NCBI GenBank assembly: GCA_951799405.1
Contig: OX637333.1
Coordinates: 15,499,960-15,563,959, forward strand
Direction: 5' to 3'
From: Agapetus fuscipes
Taxonomy: Eukaryota; Arthropoda; Insecta; Trichoptera; Glossosomatidae
DNA: 64,000 nt
Shown: positions 52,987 to 62,419 of the stretch, one piece after another
Position numbering within the stretch: position 1 is the stretch's first letter
How the letters are laid out: the number at the start of each line of letters is the position of its first letter
Program-made: the position numbers and the translations under genes
The notes under the pieces: generated by a model
Database searches by the model: none
What the model saw: only the letters and a program-made list of their open reading frames with translations
What the model was told of the DNA's origin: nothing

Positions 52987-55317
52987 ATGGCAACTAAAGT
53001 GAACGTCAAGGACCTCAAAGTCACTGAGCTTAAAAATGAGCTTCTGGAGAGGGACCTGGAGACCTCAGGAGGAAAGGCAGCCTTACAAGCACGCCTCATA
53101 GAGGCCTTGGAACAGTCAGGCGAAGACCCGGCATATTTTGTCATGGCGTCTGGAGGGGACCGCGCCCTTGAGGAGCTGAACATCAGCATCACAAAATCCA
53201 TGAAGGAGGAGCTCACGGGAAACTTCACTGCCATGGAGGAGAAGATGGCTGACAACGCCAAGACCCTGAAGGAGGACCTGACCGGGCTGGAGGAGAAGAT
53301 GACCACCAACCTGAAGGAAGTGGTGACCGACCTGAAGGTGGAAATGGCTGACAACGCCAGGAATCTGGAGGAGAAGATGAACGAGAATCTCACAACCCTG
53401 AAGGGAGAAATGGAGGAGAAGATGACAGCCCTGAAGGGGGAAATGGAGACTCGGATGTCAAATCTGGAGGTACATCTGCGTGCCGAGCTGGCCGACAAGG
53501 GCCAGATGGAGTCCACCAGAATATCCCCCAAAGGCCTTCACGACGAGACCGACCAGGGATGCTCAACTCCAACCAGGGTCACTAGAGGGGATGATGACCC
53601 TTCGCTGGCGAAGCACAACCTCCCGACCTTCGACGGGAAGACGTCGTGGGAGGAGTATTTGACCCTCTTTGAAACGGCTGCCATGATGGGAGCCTGGAGC
53701 CAGCAGAAGAAGGCTTCGGTTCTCAGCCTGTCGCTCCGAGGAGACGCTCTCAGGGTTCTGCAGGCCATACCCCTGGACAACCGTGGTGACTTTGGGCAGC
53801 TGAAGCAGCGCTTGGATATGCGCTATGGCCACAAGTGCCTGGAGCAGCTGTACAAGTCGCAGCTGAACACAAGGGTGCAGAAGCCCAACGAGAGCCTCCA
53901 GGAGTTTGAAATGGACATCGCCCGCCTGGTACGAGACGCTTACCCGACATTCCCTGATGACATCTGCGAGAGCTTGGCAGTGGACAAGTTCCTGAACGGA
54001 TTGAGAGAATGGGAGACGCAACAAGCAGTGAAGCTGGCTCTTCCGAAGACGTTGAACGAGGCGCTAAGCCGAGCTCTCGAATTTGAGGCTGTCAAACAGT
54101 CCATCAGGGGCCACGCCAGGGTTTGTGCAATCAAGGCAGAGGAGGTCAAACTACCTACAACCGAGGAAATAATAGAAAAAGTGCTGCAGCAACTTGAGCC
54201 AACGAGACAGAAGGCGCACTGCTGGATGTGTGGCCAGCAAGGACACCTGAGCGCGAGGTGCCCAAAGTCTCAAGGACCGGAGAAATTGGAAGACGACCGC
54301 AAGGATGTAGAGACCACCATGGAGATGAACAAACGAGTGAGGAAACAGCTCCAGGATGCCGAGAGAAAGGTCAAAGTCATGGAGACGGAGAACAGGCAGC
54401 TGACGAAGAACTTGGCCAGCAGTGAAAGGGTCCGGCGAACAGCGGAGGCCGAGAGGGACGAGTTGCACGAGACTGTGCTGAGCCTGGAGAGACAGAACAA
54501 GGGGCTTAAGACTAAGCTCCAGCAGCTGGAAGCTGGGCAGGGGCCCAGGACGAAGGACACCATCGCCAACCTGGAGTCCAAGATCAGCAACACCAAGGAG
54601 GCGGGAGCTCGAATGAAGGATAACCACCGGCCAACTCAAAGAGCAAAGTGGTCAAACAATGACCAGCCCGCCCAGAGAGTACAAAAATGCGTCGCATCCG
54701 AAGAAGCGCCCCTGTTTGAGACGTTCTGGAGCAAGGTGCAAGAGGGACAGAAGATTCGCCATGGGGTGACCACAGAAGTCCACAAGGACTTATTTGAGGT
54801 CACTGGGGACCACACACTGGCATGCAGTGTACCGGAAGATCTAGATATGTCTAGAGGAATTGCACGGGTCTTCCGATACAAATTCGGAGAACCGCAACCC
54901 TCGAGCAGCCCGCAAGGAAGAGCTCTGAGACTACCGAAGGGGCGTCAACCAGCATACTGCCTGGTTGTCCCGGATTCCAGCAACCTGGAAGATGACTACA
55001 AGGCATTGTGGGACGGCCTTGTTGAGCTGCGTGACTACATGCTGGAGGATCAGCAGGCGCGTCTGGCAATACCGAAGATGGGTGGCGGCCGCGCTAATCG
55101 AGACTGGCGGATAATCCGGAGTATGATTGAAGCAGTGTTCTCGGGAGTCGGCATCAGCGTCATGGTGTGCTGCGAGCAAGCGCAGCCGAGAGCCAGTGGG
55201 GAGAAATCCGTGGACTGCCACTTCTTCCTGACCACAGGGTGTCGACGTGGATCAACATGCCCCTACCTACACAGAGTCAAGACTGTTCCGGGACGAAACA
55301 GTCTAGGTGGGGGGTAG
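52987..55317 (+). CDS. SAP-Gag-zinc knuckle-coiled coil-macrodomain-CCCH polyprotein
   Basis: The frame is open from 52975; the ATG at 52987 ('MATKVNVKDLK') matches the Gag start of element 2. Numbering from 52975: residues about 8-45 SAP-like domain; 70-170 coiled coil; 212-392 capsid-like; 415-430 CCHC knuckle 'CWMCGQQGHLSARC' (C-x2-C-x4-H-x4-C); 440-555 long coiled coil; 579-740 TARG1-like macrodomain ('EDLDMSRGIARVFRYKFGEP' near 620, 'IPKMGGGRANRDW' near 700); 747-766 CCCH finger (C-x7-C-x5-C-x3-H). The TAG stop is the last triplet before the 3' LTR. No break in 777 codons plus identical LTRs imply very recent activity. ADP-ribose binding is inferred; TARG1's catalytic Lys and Asp positions are not conserved. 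Confidence 0.9.
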   Translation: MATKVNVKDLKVTELKNELLERDLETSGGKAALQARLIEALEQSGEDPAYFVMASGGDRALEELNISITKSMKEELTGNFTAMEEKMADNAKTLKEDLTGLEEKMTTNLKEVVTDLKVEMADNARNLEEKMNENLTTLKGEMEEKMTALKGEMETRMSNLEVHLRAELADKGQMESTRISPKGLHDETDQGCSTPTRVTRGDDDPSLAKHNLPTFDGKTSWEEYLTLFETAAMMGAWSQQKKASVLSLSLRGDALRVLQAIPLDNRGDFGQLKQRLDMRYGHKCLEQLYKSQLNTRVQKPNESLQEFEMDIARLVRDAYPTFPDDICESLAVDKFLNGLREWETQQAVKLALPKTLNEALSRALEFEAVKQSIRGHARVCAIKAEEVKLPTTEEIIEKVLQQLEPTRQKAHCWMCGQQGHLSARCPKSQGPEKLEDDRKDVETTMEMNKRVRKQLQDAERKVKVMETENRQLTKNLASSERVRRTAEAERDELHETVLSLERQNKGLKTKLQQLEAGQGPRTKDTIANLESKISNTKEAGARMKDNHRPTQRAKWSNNDQPAQRVQKCVASEEAPLFETFWSKVQEGQKIRHGVTTEVHKDLFEVTGDHTLACSVPEDLDMSRGIARVFRYKFGEPQPSSSPQGRALRLPKGRQPAYCLVVPDSSNLEDDYKALWDGLVELRDYMLEDQQARLAIPKMGGGRANRDWRIIRSMIEAVFSGVGISVMVCCEQAQPRASGEKSVDCHFFLTTGCRRGSTCPYLHRVKTVPGRNSLGGG

Positions 55318-55745
55318 TGTTATGTAAATATAAATATTGAAATAAGTATGGGTAGTTATAGTGTTATGTAAATATAAATATTGAAATAAGTATGGATAGT
55401 TATAGTTATAGGAATACTGTATTGCATTGGTAGGTAGGATTTTGGTTGTGTCTAGGTAGTACGTGAAACATCGAGAAGTAATAATTACTCTGGAACCGTC
55501 TGGCGACTTTAGTTCTGGATCATACTGCTCTGAAGAGTATAAAGGTGCGAATGGCCTGCAGAGCGGGGCAGTATCATAGCGACTAACAAACACATCGAAG
55601 CCATCTGATCAGTGAACCGAAACCAATGGAATAATCGAGAAAGTAGTGTGAAAATAAATTTTGTAACTGTGTAAAATAAATAACTATTGAAGAAGACCTG
55701 TGTATTTTTAATTTGGAAAGACAATTGAACCCTAATTTCGTAACA
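55318..55745 (+). repeat. 3' LTR of element 3
   Basis: Same 428-bp sequence as the 5' LTR, including the 44-bp duplication. It ends TTTCGTAACA, followed by ATAT. Confidence 0.9.
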
Positions 55746-56030
55746 ATATAAAGGGTTAAAATAAAAAGTATTATGTTTAACAACTTCAATACAATAATCA
55801 AAAATAAAACTTACCATTTTTCAAAGAAAAATTAATTAAAACTTACCATTTTTCAAAGTTTTTATTGAAAAATCCTATGTTTATTTCAGGTGTCGTCAAC
55901 TATTGGTTGCGGTGTCAAAATATTCGTACACTAGTAAAATAATCTTCACTTCACTAAAAGTAATTGAAAACTTACACTTACAAAATAATTAAAAATACAT
56001 ATAAATACATAGATTAAACACAACACATGA

Positions 56031-56545
56031 CTAATAATGTTTTTTAGTGTGGTAGGCTTTGAAACATGGATGTATACACAAAGCGACGTTGCACACTTCA
56101 CACATGAATTTTGTGTCTTTTCGATACTTTGGTCGTACAGTTGTGTGACTGCACACGTGACACTTTCTTTGGGTCCTGCTTCCTTGTGCCTGTGTTTGGG
56201 GAACAGGGAAGGGGAAGTGCCTTTCCGTTAGTCGCAGTGGCAACCTTTTTTCCTCCTGATGCATTCGGTCGCGGTTTGTGATACCTCTCAGTCATTTGAG
56301 CTATAAGAGTTTCTCTGAAGTCTCCAAATGATAACTGTTTTTTAGTAACTTGCTTGTACAGGAAAAATGAATTTAGAGTGCAGCATTCCACGAGTCTAAA
56401 AAATATTTTTTTGTACCATTTGAATGATTTGCGGGAGCAGTCAGTAAAACCTAAGATTCGGTCCACTTTGTCAACTGCTCCCATATTTTTGGTATACTCT
56501 ACAACGGCTTCAGGTTTTATTTTACTCAGTCCTGTACTGCAGTGC
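56031..56545 (-). pseudogene. piggyBac transposase, C-terminal part with cysteine-rich domain
   Basis: Reads 'KPEAVVEYTKNMGAVDKVDR', then 'WYKKIFFRLVECCTLNSFFL', and after a frame change a Cys/His-rich tail with 'RKCHVCSHTT', 'FMCEVCNVALCIHPCFKAYH'. The tail is the C-terminal cysteine-rich domain of piggyBac transposases, used for end recognition. Confidence 0.85.
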
Positions 56546-56559
56546 GAGTGAGATGTTTG

Positions 56560-57068
56560 CGGCGGCTCATCTACCCTCGTGGAGTGGGTTGTTGCGAACT
56601 CGAATGGCTGGGTTCAGAGGGAGAATTGAAAATAGCCACAACTCTCTGATCGCAGCAACCAGAAGTCGGGAGTTGGGCATATGGCATTGGGCAAGGAGTC
56701 TAAAGCTTACTCAGCCATCACGTTCTCTAGTGTAATATTTTCTGAAGTTGCCTACTTCCATTCATTTCTTTTACGTGCATATCTTTCTTCTGTCTGTTAT
56801 TGCTTTCATGTTTTTACATGCTTACTTTTTATATTTTTGCTTTCTGGTTTCTTTGTATTTTTGTTAGTTTTTTCATGTACCTATGCTTTATTTTTTATAT
56901 TTTCTCAGATTTATTTTCCTTTCTCTGTTTCATAATTATTTTATTTTTTTCTTTTGTTATTTCTTTATTTCCTATGTAATAACCTGAAAATTGAATATGG
57001 CTAGTCACGTATTGCACTACTCGCGTGACTAGGCTGGAATAAAGCTTTATTATTATTATTATTATTAT
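56560..57068 (+). mobile_element. Unclassified retroposon inside the piggyBac, ending 'aataaag' plus (TTA)n
   Basis: A 510-bp block separates piggyBac codons on both sides. Its right end 'ctggaataaagctttatta' and TTA run resembles the 3' ends at 10806 and 12295. The open frames inside are not recognised. Confidence 0.55.
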
Positions 57069-57069
57069 A

Positions 57070-57380
57070 ATCTATTTTATTTGTGGTATTCATATTATTT
57101 TCATGCTTGCTTGCAAGCATCACTATCTCTCTCTTGTCTTTCCATTTTAGAGCCATCAGTCCATCAGAGTGATAAAAAGTGACTTCTCCTTTTTTCATTT
57201 TATTTGTACTGAACTTCGGCATATTTTTCCTGTTTGTTTTTGCCGTTCCGCAGGCATTCATTTTATTTTCTAACAGAAAATAAAACAAAGCGGGACTGGT
57301 ATACCAATTGTCTACATAGAGAGTGTGGCCTTTCCCGAGATAATCTTTTAGCATCGTCGTCACAACCGAGCCTGATATGC
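57070..57380 (-). pseudogene. piggyBac transposase, segment with the third catalytic Asp
   Basis: Begins right after the LINE with 'GISGSVV', then 'TMLKDYLGKGHTLYVDNWYT' and 'SPALFYFLLENKMNACGT'. The Asp of 'YVDNWYTSP' is the third catalytic Asp of the family. Confidence 0.9.
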
Positions 57381-58412
57381 CAATCTATAATCTATAATCT
57401 AAGTTGCAAGGATATATTCATTCAAAGCTCTCAGATGTATGCCCACAAACAAACACGTGTAGTTCGCGCTTACAAATGCTGATTGTGTACTTACAAATAA
57501 AATCCAAACCTCAAATGAACATAAGCCCTGCAACTCTTGCCGACATTCCCTGAAACAGGGGTGACATTGGCAAAGTGAATCATTTTTTACAGTATGGGTG
57601 GTCAGCCTCATACCAACCTATAAGTCAAGGAATACGAGTAATAAATAACATTTAAGTGTATAAAAAAACAACAAAATCTTATAAATAAATCTATACAAAA
57701 AAAGTCAAAAATTTCTTATGAAAAAAATGTAGCAAACTAATAAACCAACATTACAAATCAGCATTGCAGATTGGCCGCCACTTCTTCCTGTCCTTGCATA
57801 CTTCTTTCATTTCATCCAGAGTCATAACCTTTTTCATACAAGCTCTCCTTTTATTATGACTCTGGATATCCCATTCACTCGCTATTTCGAAAATTTGGTC
57901 CATCCATACCTTTCTCGGTCTACCTCTTCCACGACATCCATCAATTCTTGCAGCATACACTTTCTTAGTCAGTCTTTCCTTATTCATTCTCTCTAAATGT
58001 CCAAACCATCTAATACTTCTTTTAATCTTTACTTTCACACTTTCTCTTACACCACATTCCTCTCTAACAAAATCATTCCTCACCCTATCACTCCGTCTTT
58101 TTCCAATCATACTTCTTAAGTCGTCCTTTTCCACTGTATGGACTTTACTAATCTCACTTTCACTCACCGTCCAGGCTTCACTTCCATACATCAGAGTGGG
58201 CACTAGTATACCACCGTGCACCGCGAGTCGAGCATTTTTTGAAAGATTCTGGTTCTTGGCGATGCTAGCGGTAGCACCCAGTACGCACCTGCCTTTCATT
58301 ATTCTTCTTTCAAATTCACCTGTCATTCTTCCATCTTTTTCAAACTTACTTCCCAGGTATACAAACTCATTTACGACATCAACATTCATTCCATTAATTT
58401 TAAATTCATAAT

Positions 58413-58776
58413 AGGATAATTGCACTTTTTATTTTATTTCATAAAGTGGTAGGATATATTTTTTAAAATGCATTTGCGTTTTTAAAAAAATTATATGTGG
58501 CTTAGTTTTTAAATTATAGCTCTTTAAAATTCTCGGAGTTTCGGTGTCAAATGGCCCAGGTAGTCAGTTTGACAGCGACGTTTGTCGTCAAAATGACGAC
58601 ACACGTCCCTAGCCATTTACATTGCTTTTTTGGCGAGATTCAAATTCACCGCATTTTGTTTTTCAAAATTATCAATGATACCTTTATTTTTACTACTTAA
58701 AAAATATATGGTTGTGAAATGTACTCTACACAACCATATTATTTTCAACCGTTTTCCCTACCACTGCAACTACCCT
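58413..58776 (-). mobile_element. MITE family X, copy 2 (364 bp), nested in the LINE
   Basis: Ends 'aggataattgcact' and the complement of 'actgcaactaccct' are imperfect inverted repeats (11 of 14). AT is duplicated at 58411-58412 and 58777-58778. The empty site is present in the LINE copy at 63110-63806 ('aatatgaattatgaattt'). Confidence 0.8.
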
Positions 58777-59666
58777 ATTCATATTTTCATCATCTCTTTC
58801 AAAAAGCAATACTTTCGTCTTACTTGCATTCAACTTCAAATGGTTACCTAACAAAGCTTCATTCAATCTAGAGAGCATTGTTTGCAATTCTCCTGCTGAA
58901 TCAGATACAAGAACTGCATCATCTGCATACAGTAGAACACTCACTTTGCTCTCTCCTATCATCAATCCACAATCATTAAGTCTAGCATCTCTGACACACT
59001 TGTCCATGACTATGTTAAATAGCCATGGACTCATCACACATCCTTGCCTCACACCCTTATAAACTTCAAACCACTCACTATACTCACCATCAATACGGAC
59101 ACATGCCTTACTATTTTCATAGTTTGCATGTACTGCACCTAGGAGAGCCCCATTCACTCCGTATGCTTTCAAAACATCCCATAACATACCTCTGTCTACT
59201 GAGTCAAAAGCCTTTTCTAGATCTACAAAGGCCGTGAACAGCTTCCGCCTCACCGACAATTGTTTTTCAACAAGTTGTCGTAGAGTAAAAATCTGATCAA
59301 CACAGCCTCTACCGGCCATAAAACCGGACTGTATATCGGAAATCCTTTCACTAGTAGTCAGAATCACATTTTTATAATCGGCTTACAGAAGACTTTCCCT
59401 GGTATACTGAGTAGACTGATTGGTCTGAAGTTCTGACAGTCTTTTTTGTCCCCTTTACCTTTGTAAATGGGAACAATGACTGCCTTCCTCCAATCCATCG
59501 GTACTACTCCGGCATTCACACAAAGCTTACATAATTCATACATCCAATCTATCACACATTCACCTCTTGCTTTCAACATTTCACCATTTATACCATCAAA
59601 CCCAGCAGACTTCCCATTTTTGAGACGTGAAATAGACACTTTCATTTCTTCTTTCAAAATATTCAA
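58777..59666 (-). pseudogene. RTE-like reverse transcriptase with one frameshift
   Basis: Frame 59666-59364: 'RLKNGKSAGFDGINGEMLKA', 'FRPISLLSIPGKVF'. After a shift near 59367: 'IQSGFMAGRGCVDQIFTLRQ', 'AFVDLEKAFDSVDRGML', 'YKGVRQGCVMSPWLFNIVMD' and 'VSVLLYADDAVLVSD'. Catalytic Asp residues in LEKAFD and YADD are present. The upstream endonuclease is missing. Confidence 0.9.
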
Positions 59667-59672
59667 TTCAAT

Positions 59673-60245
59673 TCATTCAAGATTCTCTAAAATGTTATAG
59701 TCTGACTGGCATCCGGTGTAAACAATAATATCTAGAATGTACCCAGTATGCACATCGCAGCAAACAAATAATTTGATTCCAAGCCGATGTCGTTTTGAAG
59801 GAATGTATATTTTGAAGGAGAGTCTTTCTTTCCAGAGCAAAAGGCTTTCATCTATGCATATATTTTCATATGGGTAAAATATATTTTTTAAATTCTTCTT
59901 TACTTCTTCAAACAATGCTCTAGTTTTGTATAATTTATCATTTATTGGCATCGCATTGTCGACAAAGTGTAGAGCTCGTCGTAGGAGAAGAAAGAAGCGA
60001 TCTTGAGAAAATAATAATTTGAAGAACGGAGTTTCAATGACTTTGTTGTTCGACCAGTATTTTTTTAGAGAATTCTTTCCGACCAAACTCATCAGCATTA
60101 TTGTTGCGATGAACATATAAATCTCACCAATGTTAGTATTTACCCATTTGTGTATTTTTGATTTGGATCCTAAAGTACTGTTCTTTATGACTTCTGCATA
60201 TCTATTTGTTTCTTTAGAAATTATTTCCACAACATTACGCGTCAT
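59673..60245 (-). pseudogene. piggyBac transposase, core with first two catalytic Asp
   Basis: An open frame of 190 codons with 'IGEIYMFIATIMLMSLVGK', 'FFLLLRRALHFVDN', 'ICIDESLLLWKERLSFKIYI', 'PSKRHRLGIKLFVCCDVHTG' and 'YILDIIVYTG'. The Asp of 'CIDES' and of 'CCDVHTGY' fit the first and second catalytic Asp. It ends '..NILENL' exactly where the LINE begins. Confidence 0.9.
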
Positions 60246-60362
60246 AAAAAGTTCAAAGAATTCAATTTCTTTCGAATTCTCATTTACATCAGTTATATCG
60301 TCACGTATACCAGATTGGCTACAGTCAAAATTATATAACGTGGGGACAAAATCACTATCAGA

Positions 60363-60545
60363 TCATTTACGCGCTTCTTGTCTTCTACGTTTAGATGTAG
60401 ACGGCTCAGGGTCATCTTTTACCTCTGACGATGAAGATTCTTCAGAAGAGCTATCAGACTCAATAGGTAAATCGTCGATATTTTCATATAACTCTTCATC
60501 TTCGCTTTCAACTAAAGCATCGAAGATGTCCTTTTTTACTAACCC
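60363..60545 (-). pseudogene. piggyBac transposase, acidic N-terminal part
   Basis: Reads 'DIFDALVESEDEELYENIDD', then 'ESDSSSEESSSSEVKDD' and 'STSKRRRQE', a typical acidic leader with a basic patch. A stop or frame change separates it from the core near 60360. The start codon is lost to the RTE insertion. Confidence 0.75.
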
Positions 60546-60976
60546 TATGCAATGAAATGAAAGAAGTATGCAAGGACAGGAAGAAGTGGCGGCTAATCTG
60601 TAATGTTGATTTCTAATGTTGGTGTATTCATTTGCTACATTTTTTTGCATAGGAAATTTTTGACTTTTTTTGTATAGATTTATTTTTAAGATTTTGTTGT
60701 TTTTTTTTATACTTAAATGTTATTTATTACTCGTATTCCTTGACTTATAGGTTGGTATGAGGCTGACCACCCATACTGTAAAAAATACTTCACTTTGCCA
60801 ATGTCACCCCTGTTTCAGGGAATGTCGGCAAGAGTTGCAGGGCTTATGTTCATTTTAGGTTTGGATTTTATTTGTAAGTACACAATCAGCATTTGTAAGC
60901 GCGAACTACACGTGTTTGTTTGTGGGCATACATCTGAGAGCTTTGATAGAATATATCCTTGCATCTTAGATTATAG
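60546..60976 (+). mobile_element. RTE-like LINE end (plus)
   Basis: The last ORF codons ('EMKEVCKDRKKWRLICNV', 60549-60605), 3' region, and full tail family (60738-60976). Confidence 0.85.
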
Positions 60977-60979
60977 ATG

Positions 60980-61500
60980 CGACATGATCGTAAATTGAGG
61001 GACAGATAATTTATAAAAGAAAAATTACAACACAAAAATTCCACAATACAAAGTTACGAACGGGCTTTCGCTATCAAATAGTACGTAAATAAAGGTATGC
61101 AAAGAATAAAAATATTGTCAATAAAACACAAAAACACCAAACAAAATACGTTCTTTTTAAATAAAACCGTGTTCAAACACTTTCAAAAAGTGATCACCAA
61201 ACAATTTAAATAAGAAAAACTATATAAAAATGCAATTTTCGGGGGAGAAATATACGTATACACGATGACATGCACGCACTTGTTTAAACTGGTTTTGTAC
61301 ACCACGAAAGATGATTGTGACGTCACACATACTTTGAAATCGCTTTTGTTAAGTCGATAATACCGCTAACTTCGTTTAGTTTTTAAAATATTATGGGGGA
61401 AAGCCGCTAGATGCCGTTGGTTAATCCATTTCTGACGTTATTTGCAATGACATTTACCGCCGTACGGGTATGGCCAAGTCCATAATGTGTTCAAGTCACT
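60980..61500. other. Intron stretch, nothing identified
   Basis: AT-rich sequence flanking SWIM exon 2 on its donor side. No repeat family match. Confidence 0.5.
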
Positions 61501-61503
61501 AAC

Positions 61504-61814
61504 CTGCGCTGACAATGACAGACCTGCCATTGCCATCCTCGGCTAGGATGAGTGACAGGCTCTGCCTGAACTGCTCGTTGCTGCCAGCCACTGCGCTGGT
61601 GAACTCAATGCCCGTCTCCACACACAGGAACTGCGGCACTGAGTTGAAGGCCAGCTGCATGGAGGGCGTGGTGAGGTACACGCAGCGCAGCACGCCATTA
61701 GAGGAGTGCAGCAGCTTCACTCCTGCATCGTAGTCTAGCTGCAGCTTGCGCACCACAAAGTCGTACTTGGTGTTGAGCCAGCGGGCGGCCACTTCAGACA
61801 GGGACTCAGTGGAG
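61504..61814 (-). CDS. SWIM-gene exon 2: first half of the RNase H-like (MULE-derived) domain
   Basis: Acceptor TTGTATGCAG, donor GCGCAG|GTTAGT; 311 bases. It enters with one base that completes Asp (GA|C) and leaves with one. The peptide starts 'STESLSEVAARWLNTKYDFV', then 'YDAGVKLLHSSNGVLRCVYL', and ends 'FLCVETGIEFTSAVAGSNEQ' plus 'LSLILAEDGNGRSVIVSAG'. The EDGNG strand is characteristic of ZSWIM1/3 and MULE domains. Where MULE transposases have the first catalytic Asp ('VDxT'), this protein has 'VETG', so the nuclease is probably inactive. Confidence 0.85.
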
Positions 61815-62225
61815 CTGCATACAAGCATACAATAATGTGAAAGTAAACGATGACATATGGGCAAAGGATTTAAGATGAAAGTGCCTAGGTGCATTTACAA
61901 CTCCAAGAAAATAGTACATATCCTGTTGACTTATAATATCTGTGATCTAGAAAATATTCAAAAATAAAAAGACATTATAGACATTTCACCCTACTTCATT
62001 GCGAATCATCCTTTATTAGAAAGAGAACAAAATATTCAGTCTGATTTCATTGTAAACAAAAAACTTAAGTAAAGCTAGGAAACCTTTCCTAGCTAGGTAG
62101 GCGATTCTCAGGTAACAGTTTGAATGGTGAAACGCAAAGTGCATTAAGTACCTGTTTAAGAGACTTTTATATTTGAGTAATTTTTAGGTGACAGTTTAAA
62201 AGGAGTTGCTGAAAATGGGCATTAC
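61815..62225. other. Short intron between SWIM exons 1 and 2 of those visible
   Basis: 410 bases with GT (GA|GTAATG) and AG ends and no repeat recognised. Confidence 0.6.
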
Positions 62226-62416
62226 TCTTGTTCAGCTTGTTCCTGCTGCTCTCCATCCACAATCTGGACAATTTCATATTCCTCCTGTCCCGTGCTCTGC
62301 TGCCCTTGTGGCTGCTGCTGCTGTGCTTGCTGTTGCTGCTGCTGATGCTGAGTTTGCTGCTGCTGCTGTCCCCCTCTCCTCTGCACAGTGAAACACTCCC
62401 CTTCTGTTTCTTCCAC
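62226..62416 (-). CDS. SWIM-gene exon 1 of those visible: polyglutamine N-terminal region
   Basis: Acceptor CATATGTATGTGACAG and donor AACAAGA|GTAATG; 191 bases, leaving two bases. The peptide starts 'VEETEGECFTVQRRGGQQQQ', continues with runs of Q broken by H, A and T, and ends 'EEYEIVQIVDGEQQEQAEQ'. CAG/CAA repeats such as this vary in length between individuals. The exon opens in frame with GTG preceded by an acceptor, so it is internal and the start codon lies beyond the window or in an unseen exon. Confidence 0.75.
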
Positions 62417-62419
62417 CTG

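Larger units (their letters stand above)
51894..55745 (+). mobile_element. LTR retrotransposon 3: young, complete, single Gag-macrodomain ORF, no pol
   Basis: LTRs of 428 bp (51894-52321, 55318-55745), TG..CA, identical by eye. ATAT is duplicated at 51890-51893 and 55746-55749. A candidate primer-binding site 'ttggcgtcaggtgcgg' follows the 5' LTR, and the polypurine 'aggtggggggtag' precedes the 3' LTR. The internal part holds only one ORF of 780 codons and no protease, polymerase or integrase. It is non-autonomous yet recently transposed. Confidence 0.95.
57386..59667 (-). mobile_element. RTE-like LINE inserted in the piggyBac, carrying MITE X
   Basis: The longest RTE copy in the window. The 3' tail family (57386-57630) and the ORF C-terminus (58412-57751: 'FKINGMNVDVVNEFVYLGSK' to 'DRKKWRPICNAD') are followed upstream by MITE X (58413-58776) and the reverse transcriptase (59666-58777). 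The element is 5'-truncated at about 59667. Comparison with 63110-63160 shows the MITE is an insertion. Confidence 0.9.
56031..60545 (-). mobile_element. piggyBac-like transposon, broken by two nested insertions
   Basis: Transposase pieces on the minus strand run N to C: 60545-60363 (acidic N-terminus), 60245-59673, then a LINE (57386-59667), 57363-57070, then a second insertion (about 56560-57068), 56540-56031. The right side is cut by an RTE LINE end at about 60545, so the 5' terminal repeat is lost. The left end was not located; no convincing TTAA/CCCT terminus was seen. Confidence 0.85.
13769..62416 (-). other. Gene span: ZSWIM1/ZSWIM3-like SWIM zinc-finger protein (5' end outside window)
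   Basis: Seven exons on the minus strand join in phase to 503 codons plus a stop. The order is: Gln-rich N-terminal part; an RNase H-like, MULE-transposase-derived region with 'LSLILAEDGNGRSVIV' and 'FKSCNPAWRQVRCVVADP'; a helical region; a SWIM finger 'CSCLFSRVFRLPCRH'; and a Gln-rich tail. ZSWIM1/3 proteins are thought to come from a domesticated MULE transposase and act in the nucleus. Function here is inferred from family only. Exons are GC-rich against AT-rich introns of about 0.4, 10.5, 0.7, 8.8, 5.1 and 21.6 kb, all but the short ones packed with transposons. The first visible exon opens in phase 0 without an ATG, so the start codon lies beyond 62416. Confidence 0.75.
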
